Source: an uncultured Eubacterium sp. | GTDB taxonomy: Bacteria; Bacillota; Clostridia; Lachnospirales; Lachnospiraceae | Reading direction: 5' to 3' | Assembly: GCA_934317205.1 (NCBI GenBank) | Contig: CAKREL010000015.1 | Coordinates: 1-32,115 of the forward strand | Length of the DNA stretch: 32,115 bases | Shown: positions 26,101 through 32,115 of the stretch, one piece after another | Layout: each line of letters starts with the position of its first letter | How positions within the stretch are numbered: position 1 is the stretch's first letter | Translations under genes and position numbers: made by a program | The notes under the pieces: model-generated | What the model was told of the DNA's origin: nothing | What the model saw: the letters and a program-made list of their open reading frames with translations, nothing else | The model's database searches: none

Positions 26101-26236
26101 TGCTGTGGAATGCAAAGGTTCCTTCAAATACTTCATTCTCTGCAGCTGTAAATTTCAAATTCATATCCGGCAACAGCAGAGATGTCCCACTGTAATCAAA
26201 TTTTTCCTTTATAATATCCTGCAACTTTCTTTTCAT
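23147..26236 (-). CDS. large beta-sandwich/alpha-solenoid protein (DUF5717-like)
   Basis: A 1029-residue protein with no signal peptide and no membrane helix. Residues 25-115 form an immunoglobulin-like beta-sandwich (VFEGTFAFHSSSEQEIRGIV at 36-55, then FVITSNVGEYQLPF at 95-108); a second beta region spans about 195-290 after a conserved-looking helical link (IKTLNDFTNLCKLNWDEALQ, 124-143). Residues 300-665 are a long run of helix pairs resembling TPR/HEAT repeats, a further beta stretch follows at 665-725, then more helices (755-905) and a beta C-terminal domain (925-1029). This reads as a scaffold. I recall it as DUF5717 of Lachnospiraceae. It heads the operon with its own promoter; the ribosome site (GCAGG) is modest. 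Function unknown. Confidence 0.75.
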   Translation of the reverse strand: MKRKLQDIIKEKFDYSGTSLLLPDMNLKFTAAENEVFEGTFAFHSSSEQEIRGIVSCENPHITCETTEFHGTEIQIRFQYYADVMTEGMTDRGIFVITSNVGEYQLPFRADISRHYLSSSIGKIKTLNDFTNLCKLNWDEALQIFKSPHFVNVLHHDTGFQKNLYRGLTQHGRGAHEMEEFLIGCGKKKRSCIQVARPVREYKASMKVQTDFLDIEKSEWGYILVEVSCDADFIRLEKQQIRNYDFIGKHAELPYQILPGKLHSGKNFAKITLKTAFQTVEAEITVTASEMKEKSKNWKNHKIRAQMEQLYLDYCCEKIEKDRWRADMEQLLEQAEMLDEKNEWLLLYRMYVAIFCDRKEEAEILSKKVARMIQNQRTPLSAFYLYLTTIGETTVYTRDVAKRVREIYLKYPFHPVLVWILLQIDEALLRNPERKYQWIRKFMMTGNASPIFYDEAARLLDNHPELLFKFETFERRLLFWMLKNGRLTANIGNRLFTLAQSQKTFDAVYFQLLCRSYRLKADNNAVKIICTYLIKCNRYGMVYFPWFQKGVAQHLKVAGLYEAYMLSWSKTDGMLPDEILRYFSRNNSLPARRKAMLFAYLVRNRSRLGNSWDSYLVLLRNFAKQELSLGHMNEDLAIIYEEVKRQSARTDWEQWRGQAENSYRVRVLNAEMTGIHVLQDGIKQIQKVPVYENGTYINLTTKPFVILYESASGMLYTAKDQFHLKKMMSGNHVYQNQLKETSSGQNGSTGMVPLSLQERLERFAAPISELAEYIKKAKEQELDVTQQQEKLMLYMLFTGKFVSGHEKIYEELLQQDTDELILQSYAVWFSWLYMRKEAEFPKAARTYIGTWLTRKTCRQNVCAAAFLKAYAEDFNSEYAQQAEQILKAFIFRNSFFDFYNTLPEKLQRKYLLHSSTTIQYIGTPGQNLHVLRPKLPEGYRMAGIAKEVLPGVYTYTCRDLLRLPETYEIQTADGHYVEAGVLEPTDYEKWQDTRFGKLGILAGQREPQLDYQYAELTDLTDVLFQSIEE

Positions 26237-26328
26237 TCGTGCAACCTGCTTCCCTGGAGTTTAAAAATCGTACATGCATTCGGCTTGAATTCTCATTGCT
26301 TTTTTCCCGATTTCTCTATAATATATAA

Positions 26329-26357
26329 AGTATAAAACATTTTAGATATTCTTGCAA
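26329..26357 (-). promoter_or_regulatory. promoter of the DUF5717-DUF5716-TPR operon
   Basis: TTGCAA (26352-26357) and TATACT (26329-26334) are exactly 17 bases apart on the minus strand, a strong sigma-A-type promoter. The start would be near 26322 with a leader of about 86 bases. Confidence 0.75.
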
Positions 26358-26377
26358 TGTCAGGAAAATAAGAAAAC

Positions 26378-26412
26378 TTGTTTTTAGACATGTGAAAACA
26401 ATCTTTCATAGT
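26378..26412 (+). promoter_or_regulatory. possible promoter and operator of the CLC gene
   Basis: TAGACA (26385-26390) and CATAGT (26407-26412) with a 16-base spacer could be a weak promoter. An inverted repeat TTGTTTT-n10-AAAACAA (26378-26384/26395-26401) straddles the -35 box and could be a regulator site. Both are tentative. Confidence 0.35.
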
Positions 26413-26481
26413 TATCATTTTCCCTTCAATTTTCCAAAGCAACTTAAGAATATACAAATTATCACAGTAGGAGAAAAAGCC

Positions 26482-27744
26482 ATGTTTAAATCTTATATAA
26501 ATGTATTAAAAAGAGGTGGTTCACACCTTGTTTCATCCCTCCGGGCCATCGTCTTCGCTGTACTTACCGGAATTACTCTAGGATTTGTTGGAACAGCTTT
26601 TTATTTTGGCATGCAATTTGTAACAAACACCCGATTACACCATCCATGGCTGATTTTTTTTCTGCCAGCTTCCGGTGCAGCCATTGTTGGGCTGTATCAC
26701 CTATTACATGATGAAAAAGATACCGGAACGAATCTTGTACTTTCTGCAATTCATTCCAATGAGAATATTCCCCTGCGTATGGCACCACTGATTTTTATTG
26801 CCACACTTCTGACCCACTTATTTGGAGGTTCTGCAGGGCGTGAAGGTGCTGCCCTGCAACTTGGTGGCAGCATTGGAAATTCCATGGGGAAACTATTCCA
26901 CTTTGATGAAAAAGACCAGCATATTATGATTATGTGTGGTATGAGTGCCGCGTTCTCTGCACTGTTTGGCACACCACTTGCTGCAGCTATTTTTTCCATG
27001 GAAGTCGTTAGTGTCGGCATCATGCACTATTCTGCCTTACTTCCATGTGTTATTGCTTCATTGACTGCACATGGGGTAGCCACTGTCTGTGGCATTACAC
27101 CAGAAATTTTTCCAATTCACAGCATTCCGACATTCACGCCAAAAACAGCAGTTATCATTGGCATTTTTGCGGTGCTATGTGCTGTAGTAAGCATCTTATT
27201 TTGCACAATCCTTCACAATGCCGAACGCCTGTACAAACGATTTTTCAAAAATCCGTATCTGCGGGTTGTTGTCGGCGGATGCATCGTCATTGTACTTACC
27301 CTGCTGGTTGGTGATCAGACTTATAATGGAACCGGTATGAGTATCATTGCCAGTTGTATGGAAGGAAAAGCTGTCTTTCCGCTTGCCTTTCTGCTGAAAA
27401 TAATTTTCACCGCCGCCACACTGGGCGCTGGTTACAAAGGCGGTGAGATTGTACCAACCCTTTTTATCGGTGCAACTTTCGGAACCTTTTTCGCAACCAT
27501 TGTCGGATGCTCCGTTCCGCTGTGCGCCGCTGTTGGCATGGGCGCAGTGTTCTGCGGAGTTACAAACAGTCCAATCACATCTCTGCTGATTTGCTTTGAA
27601 TTGTTTGGCTTTAAAGGAATGCCATATTTTTTGATTGCGATTGCACTAAGTTACATGTTGTCAGGATACTATGGACTATATAGCAGCCAAAAGATCATTT
27701 ATTCAAAATATAAAACCGAGTATATTAACCGTAAAACACATTAA
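26482..27744 (+). CDS. CLC-family anion transporter, probable fluoride/proton antiporter type
   Basis: A 420-residue CLC membrane protein. The ATG at 26482 has AGGAG 8 bases upstream; the in-frame codon 30 residues earlier does not. The stretch HLFGGSAGREGAALQLGGS contains the gating Glu121. Near the C-terminus GYKGGEIVPTLFIGATFG replaces the canonical GGIFAPSLAIGA, so a Glu sits where normal chloride CLCs have Phe/Ile. That change, the IPLRMAPL segment before the gating motif and the lack of CBS domains match what I recall of the CLC-F branch, which expels fluoride in exchange for protons. It stands alone between divergent and convergent operons. The CLC family is certain; the fluoride call is a good inference. 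Confidence 0.9.
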   Translation: MFKSYINVLKRGGSHLVSSLRAIVFAVLTGITLGFVGTAFYFGMQFVTNTRLHHPWLIFFLPASGAAIVGLYHLLHDEKDTGTNLVLSAIHSNENIPLRMAPLIFIATLLTHLFGGSAGREGAALQLGGSIGNSMGKLFHFDEKDQHIMIMCGMSAAFSALFGTPLAAAIFSMEVVSVGIMHYSALLPCVIASLTAHGVATVCGITPEIFPIHSIPTFTPKTAVIIGIFAVLCAVVSILFCTILHNAERLYKRFFKNPYLRVVVGGCIVIVLTLLVGDQTYNGTGMSIIASCMEGKAVFPLAFLLKIIFTAATLGAGYKGGEIVPTLFIGATFGTFFATIVGCSVPLCAAVGMGAVFCGVTNSPITSLLICFELFGFKGMPYFLIAIALSYMLSGYYGLYSSQKIIYSKYKTEYINRKTH

Positions 27745-27748
27745 AAGA

Positions 27749-27785
27749 AAAGCCGATGAGGATTTTCACAATCCTGATCGGCTTT
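27749..27785. terminator. bidirectional terminator between the CLC gene and recG
   Basis: The arms 27749-27764 and 27770-27785 pair in 15 of 16 positions around a five-base loop. On the minus strand TTTTCTTTT follows, a strong terminator for the yloU-yloV-recG operon. On the plus strand only a short T run follows, but the stem is strong enough to help end the CLC message. Confidence 0.88.
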
Positions 27786-27832
27786 GTAGTGTAGAATACA
27801 ATGATTCTAAAATGATTTCTTTACATTTTCTC

Positions 27833-29890
27833 TTACAAATTTAGCAGTGAAAACTGATTTCCTGCATACTGGCGCAGTCGCACCAGTAATCTCTGATGTT
27901 CTTCCTTCTCCAGATGCGGATCCTCTTTCATGAGCACTGACACCTCATAAGATGCCTTACTCAGCACATCTGCATCTTGGAACACGTCTGCCAGCTGAAA
28001 CTGATAATCTCCACTCTGACGGATGCCAAAGAAATCTCCCGGGCCACGCAGTTTCAAATCTTCCCCGGCAATAAAAAAACCATCATTGGATTTATTCAAA
28101 ATCTCCAGACGTTTATTCTTTGTCTGCTCTTCCTTTCCTTGCATTAATATACAATAAGACTGTGCATCGCCACGTCCGACACGTCCACGCAGCTGATGAA
28201 GCTGTGCCAGTCCAAAGCGCTCCGCATTTTCAATCATCATAACGGTAGCATTTGGCACATCCACTCCTACTTCAACTACTGTCGTAGATACCAAAATCTG
28301 AATTTTATTCTCCTGAAATTCCTGCATTACACTGTTTTTTTCTTCTGGTTTCATTTTTCCGTGCAACATACCAACTTTGATATCGGATGGAAAGATTGAC
28401 TGCAGCTGTGCTGCATAATCCAGAACATTTTCACCTTCCATCAATTCGCTTTCCTCAACCAACGGGCAGATAACATATACCTGATGTCCGGCACGGATCT
28501 CTTTTTCCATGAATTTGTATGCAGTCTTACGGTATGACGTATTAACCACGCAGTTTTTAATCGGCAAGCGCTTTGCCGGAACTTCATCAATAACAGAAAT
28601 ATCTAAATCTCCGTATAATATGATCGCCAATGTTCGCGGAATCGGTGTCGCACTCATAACAAGAATATGTGGATGTGATCCTTTCAAAGAAAATGTCTCT
28701 CTTTGTTTCACACCAAAACGATGCTGCTCATCAGTAATAACTAATGCTAAATTTCGATACTGCACTTTTTCCTGAATAAGTGCGTGAGTTCCTACAATTA
28801 AAGCAGGCTGCTCTGATTCCAGTACTGTATAGGCTGCACGGCGAGATTTCACGCCCATGGATCCCGTCAACAGCACCACCGGGATATCAATTCTGTTTGC
28901 CTCTAGAAACTGTATCAACTTTTCATAATGTTGCTGCGCCAGTACTTCTGTAGGCGCCATGATGGCTGCCTGATAGCCGTTGTGTGCCACTTCGAGCATT
29001 GCCAGAAAAGCAACGATTGTTTTACCGGATCCAACATCTCCCTGCACTAGTCGTTGCATAATGTATGGTTCCCGCAGGTCAGAACGAATTTGTGCCACTG
29101 CCCGCTTCTGCGCGCCTGTCAGTTCATAAGGCAGATTGTTCATCAACTCTTCCACAAAGCAATCTTGTGCAAATGTAAACTCATTTTTCAACTTTTGTGT
29201 ATTTTCTTTCGACAACTGCATACTAAGCAAAAAGAAGAAAAACTCATCAAATACAAAACGATTTCGGGCAATGATACAGTTTTGCTCATTTTCCGGAAAA
29301 TGCATATTTTTCAAGGCGAAATTGTACTCACTCAGATGATTGCGGATACGGATATCCTCTGGCAGATATTCCATCTCCAGCGGGATTTCTCCCATAGCCG
29401 CATGCACTGTTTTTATAAGCAGGTTATTAGAAACTCCTTTTGTCAGACTGTAATGTGGCTGCAACGTCTTTTGCAGTATCTCATACTGTCCAAGATTGAA
29501 GATCTGTGGCTGCTCCATGGTAAAACGATCATCCTTCTGGCTGACTTTTCCATAAAACACATACCATTCGCCCGGACGGATCAGAGAACGGATATACGGG
29601 CTTCTAAACCAGATCAGACGCAAATTCTTATTCTCACCTTTTACATCGAGCAATGCTACCTGCTGGCGTGAATGTGTATTGACTATAGGTGTCTTTTTCA
29701 CGCAGACATACAGGGCATTTTTTCTGCCCTCCACCAACTGATCCACATCACACAGGTCCGGATATTTTTCATAATCACGGGGAAAATATAGGAGTATATC
29801 ACCGACGGTGTATACTCCTAACTGTTGAAATAACTGTTCTGTTTTCACCCCGATCCCTTTGATTTCACGAACAGGGGAATTAAGATTCAT
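27833..29890 (-). CDS. recG: ATP-dependent DNA helicase RecG
   Basis: A 685-residue RecG, the superfamily 2 helicase that reverses stalled replication forks and moves Holliday junctions. The N-terminal wedge contains an OB-fold (about 57-130). The helicase core shows Walker A GDVGSGKT at 284-291, APTEVLAQQH at 312-321, the DEQH box at 387-390, SATPIPRTLA after it and the final GRVGRG motif; a TRG-like region near the C-terminus (KLRGPGDFFGIRQSG) is specific to RecG. The ATG is 9 bases after the yloV stop with AAGGAG between, so it is in one operon with yloV and yloU, the usual Firmicutes order. All key motifs are intact. Confidence 0.97.
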   Translation of the reverse strand: MNLNSPVREIKGIGVKTEQLFQQLGVYTVGDILLYFPRDYEKYPDLCDVDQLVEGRKNALYVCVKKTPIVNTHSRQQVALLDVKGENKNLRLIWFRSPYIRSLIRPGEWYVFYGKVSQKDDRFTMEQPQIFNLGQYEILQKTLQPHYSLTKGVSNNLLIKTVHAAMGEIPLEMEYLPEDIRIRNHLSEYNFALKNMHFPENEQNCIIARNRFVFDEFFFFLLSMQLSKENTQKLKNEFTFAQDCFVEELMNNLPYELTGAQKRAVAQIRSDLREPYIMQRLVQGDVGSGKTIVAFLAMLEVAHNGYQAAIMAPTEVLAQQHYEKLIQFLEANRIDIPVVLLTGSMGVKSRRAAYTVLESEQPALIVGTHALIQEKVQYRNLALVITDEQHRFGVKQRETFSLKGSHPHILVMSATPIPRTLAIILYGDLDISVIDEVPAKRLPIKNCVVNTSYRKTAYKFMEKEIRAGHQVYVICPLVEESELMEGENVLDYAAQLQSIFPSDIKVGMLHGKMKPEEKNSVMQEFQENKIQILVSTTVVEVGVDVPNATVMMIENAERFGLAQLHQLRGRVGRGDAQSYCILMQGKEEQTKNKRLEILNKSNDGFFIAGEDLKLRGPGDFFGIRQSGDYQFQLADVFQDADVLSKASYEVSVLMKEDPHLEKEEHQRLLVRLRQYAGNQFSLLNL

Positions 29891-29899
29891 ACAAACTCC

Positions 29900-31582
29900 T
29901 TACTCTACAGATATAACGTAATAGTAGATTGGCTGACCGCCAAATTGTACTTCTACTTCGCAATCCGGATAAGTCTCCTCGAAGTATTTCTGTAATGCAT
30001 TGACAGCTTCCGGAAGCACTTCCTCTCCATAATAAATGCAAATAAAGGAAGATTCTTCGTCAATCATCTGAGCAACCATATCTTTGGTAACATCCTCACG
30101 GTCTGCACCAACTGAAAGGATAGAAGAGTCACCAATTCCCATGTAGTCGCCCTCTTTGATCTCTTTATCATCGATCACTGTATCACGAACTGCGTAAGTA
30201 ACCTGTCCGGTTTTTACAGCTGCGATTGCTTCCAGCATATTGTCTTTATTTTCCTCCGGGGACTGCTCCGGAATAAAATTAATCATAGCAGAAATTCCCT
30301 GCGGGATCGTCTTTGTCGGAATGACAATGATGTCTTTATCTTCCACAAGCATAGCTGCCTGATTAGCTGCCAGAATAATGTTTTTATTATTCGGGAAGAT
30401 AAAGATATGGTCTGCATTTACATGCTCGATGGCATTCAGCATATCCTCAGTACTCGGGTTCATGGTCTGTCCACCTTCAATCAAATAGTCCACACCAAGT
30501 CCGTTAAATACTTCATTGACACCCTCACCAATAGAAACTGCGATAAATCCCATGTCTTTTTTCGGACCTATAGCTGCTTTTGCTTTTCCTTCCGCTTTCT
30601 TTTCCTGCTCTTTTGCAAGTTTTTCTGCGTCTTTGATCAGTTTTTCCTGATGCTCTTCACGCATGTTATCGATTTTGATACGGCTTAAGGAACCAAATGT
30701 CAGTGCTTTTTGTAATACCAGTCCCGGATCATTGGTATGTACATGTGTCTTTACGATTTCCTCATCAGCCACCAGTACAATAGAATCACCCATAGACTGC
30801 AGAAATGCACGATACTCGTCTTCTTCTGCCTCTGTCAGTGGTTTATTTAATACAATGATAAACTCGGTACAGTAACCAAATTTGATCTCTGCTTCTGTCT
30901 GTGCGGAGATTTTAACAACACCGGAAGATGTCGAAGCGGCTTCAATAGTATAATCAATTTCTTTGCCAAGAAATGCATCCTGAGCACCTTTCAGAACTTC
31001 AACCAGTCCCTGTCCGCCGGAATCCACAACACCTGCCTGCTTTAATACTGGAAGCATTTCTGGTGTCAGAGCCAGCACACGCTCTGCTTCTGCAATGATT
31101 GCGGCGATATACTGCTCCATATTGTAATTGTCATCACAGGAAAGCTCCAATGCTTTCTCTGCCGCTCCTTTTGCAACGGTAAGGATTGTTCCTTCCTTTG
31201 GTTTCATAACTGCTTTGTATGCAGTCTCACATGCTTTCTGGAATGATTCGCAAAGAACAATTTTATCAATCTCATCATAATGCTTGATAGTCTTTGTAAA
31301 TCCACGGAACAGCTGAGACAGGATAACACCTGAGTTTCCTCGTGCTCCACGCAGTGAACCAGATGAAATCGCTTTTGCAAGATCTTTCATTACCGGTTTT
31401 TCTACAGCAGCAACTTCCTTTGCTGCTGAAATGATCGTCATGCTCATATTTGTACCGGTATCACCATCCGGAACCGGGAACACGTTCAGCTCGTTGATCC
31501 ACTCTTTCTTTGCTTCCAGATTCTTCGCTCCTGCTAAAAACATTTTTGACAAAAGCGCTGCATCTATTGTCTGTATATCCAC
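29900..31582 (-). CDS. yloV: DAK2-domain protein YloV (FakA-type fatty acid kinase)
   Basis: A 560-residue DAK2/YloV protein. The start is GTG at 31582, because AGGAGG lies 8 bases before it and the in-frame ATG at 31615 falls inside yloU without a ribosome site. The N-terminal DhaL-like domain has FPVPDGDTGTNMSMT (metal/ATP-binding Asp39 and Asp41) and SGSLRGARGNSGVILSQ, as in FakA, which phosphorylates fatty acids presented by FakB (DegV) partners. A charged Lys/Glu linker near residues 320-340 leads to the C-terminal domain. No FakB gene is in this window. In Firmicutes it sits between yloU and recG, as here. Confidence 0.9.
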   Translation of the reverse strand: MDIQTIDAALLSKMFLAGAKNLEAKKEWINELNVFPVPDGDTGTNMSMTIISAAKEVAAVEKPVMKDLAKAISSGSLRGARGNSGVILSQLFRGFTKTIKHYDEIDKIVLCESFQKACETAYKAVMKPKEGTILTVAKGAAEKALELSCDDNYNMEQYIAAIIAEAERVLALTPEMLPVLKQAGVVDSGGQGLVEVLKGAQDAFLGKEIDYTIEAASTSSGVVKISAQTEAEIKFGYCTEFIIVLNKPLTEAEEDEYRAFLQSMGDSIVLVADEEIVKTHVHTNDPGLVLQKALTFGSLSRIKIDNMREEHQEKLIKDAEKLAKEQEKKAEGKAKAAIGPKKDMGFIAVSIGEGVNEVFNGLGVDYLIEGGQTMNPSTEDMLNAIEHVNADHIFIFPNNKNIILAANQAAMLVEDKDIIVIPTKTIPQGISAMINFIPEQSPEENKDNMLEAIAAVKTGQVTYAVRDTVIDDKEIKEGDYMGIGDSSILSVGADREDVTKDMVAQMIDEESSFICIYYGEEVLPEAVNALQKYFEETYPDCEVEVQFGGQPIYYYVISVE

Positions 31583-31595
31583 ACTCAATTCCTCC

Positions 31596-31955
31596 TTAAT
31601 CAATGACTCTGACACCTTCTACGAAGATATTGATTTTTTCAATCTTCATACCGGTAAATTCTTCCACTTTATATTTTACTGTGGAAATCAGATTATCAGA
31701 CACGGTAGAAATACTTACACCGTATGATATGATCACATGGAAATCTAATGTGATCTGGTTATTCTCTTCAATCTTTACAGAGATACCATGATGAAGATAA
31801 TCCTTTTTCAACAATTTTACAAGACCATCTTTCATATTGACAGCTGCCATCCCTACGATACCAAAACATTCTACGGCCACAGAACCGGCATAGGTTGCTA
31901 CTACTTCCGAATCTATACTAACAGTTCCAAGAGAATTTTCAAACTGACCTCTCAT
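31596..31955 (-). CDS. yloU: Asp23/Gls24-family protein YloU
   Basis: A 119-residue Asp23/Gls24 (DUF322) protein with the pattern NSLGTVSIDSEVVATYAGSV, ECFGIVGMA near 29-37, and the C-terminal VSDNLISTVKYKVEEFTGM followed by INIFVEGV. Members are small cytoplasmic or membrane-linked proteins tied to envelope stress; YloU's exact role is unknown. GGAGG lies 7 bases before the ATG. It heads the yloU-yloV-recG operon; yloV begins 13 bases after its stop. In many Firmicutes rpmB is divergent just upstream, which would fall beyond the right edge here. Confidence 0.93.
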   Translation of the reverse strand: MRGQFENSLGTVSIDSEVVATYAGSVAVECFGIVGMAAVNMKDGLVKLLKKDYLHHGISVKIEENNQITLDFHVIISYGVSISTVSDNLISTVKYKVEEFTGMKIEKINIFVEGVRVID

Positions 31956-32115
31956 ACTTGTTCCTCCACGTTTTTATTTTCAGGCAATTTCGCTGCATTA
32001 AAATCCATAGATATATCGTAAATATTAAAATGCAGTCTTGCCCATATTTTCATATATGACTTATTATACCCATTTTTTCACAAAAAAGGAATAGTGAAAT
32101 CAAAAATATATCAAG
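31956..32115 (-). promoter_or_regulatory. upstream region of yloU with -10 element
   Basis: On the minus strand TATAAT at 32063-32068 is a clear -10 box; the -35 is poor. The start would be near 32056, giving a leader of about 100 bases. A weak inverted repeat, TGCATT/AATGCA (about 31994-31999/32029-32034), lies in that leader. No coding sequence is seen in this stretch. Confidence 0.45.

Noticed and set aside
26240..26481. Fluoride riboswitch before the CLC gene
   Set aside because: I saw no match to the conserved crcB-motif core; only promoter-like boxes and an inverted repeat are present.
1..32115. tRNA, rRNA, CRISPR array, prophage or integrative element
   Set aside because: None was recognised; gene content is core metabolism, sporulation and housekeeping, without integrase or repeat-spacer structure.

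Overview
The window looks like chromosomal core DNA of a gut-type anaerobic Clostridium relative, most likely a Lachnospiraceae member. The reasons are AT-rich codon use, AGGAGG-type ribosome sites before most genes, sporulation genes (yqfC, yqfD, a SpoVB-type flippase, a possible BofC-like protein), the Firmicutes order yloU-yloV-recG, and a gene pair matching families I recall as DUF5716/DUF5717 from that family. Most genes lie on the minus strand; xpt, an AraC regulator and a CLC transporter are on plus. I saw no tRNA, rRNA, CRISPR array, transposase or prophage gene, and no gene-free stretch above 300 bases.

Layout. 1-1.7 kb: the start of an HI0933/BaiN-type flavoprotein, a DUF308-like membrane protein and a small anchored protein. 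1.8-7.7 kb (minus): SpoVB-like flippase, YerB-like lipoprotein, ybeY, phoH, yqfD, yqfC, tightly packed with overlapping ends. 7.8-11.5 kb: rlmH, then xpt (plus) facing a MATE exporter (minus) across a shared terminator, and an AraC regulator divergent from the exporter. 11.5-16.4 kb: a HAD phosphatase fused through a membrane segment to a secreted-type nuclease, then the copper operon csoR-copA, with a CsoR-type palindrome exactly between the -35 and -10 boxes. 16.5-21 kb: a complete pantothenate/CoA operon (DUF2520 reductase candidate, panB, panC, panD, coaBC) with a recognisable promoter, a structured leader and a terminator. 21-26.4 kb: a three-gene operon of unknown function: a 1029-residue beta-sandwich/alpha-solenoid protein, an Hsp70/actin-fold protein and a TPR-like protein. 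26.4-32.1 kb: a CLC transporter of the probable fluoride/proton type, then recG, yloV and yloU.

Most notable items: (1) the 21-26 kb operon, where the Hsp70-like protein keeps the order of the ATPase-fold segments but has lost the glycine-rich phosphate motifs; (2) a near-ideal ribosome site and ATG inside copA, in frame, which would release the C-terminal metal-binding domain as a free 69-residue CopZ-like chaperone; (3) the HAD-membrane-nuclease fusion; (4) a DUF2520 protein in the position expected for the missing ketopantoate reductase, behind a structured leader. All assignments come from reading motifs by eye; no database search was run.
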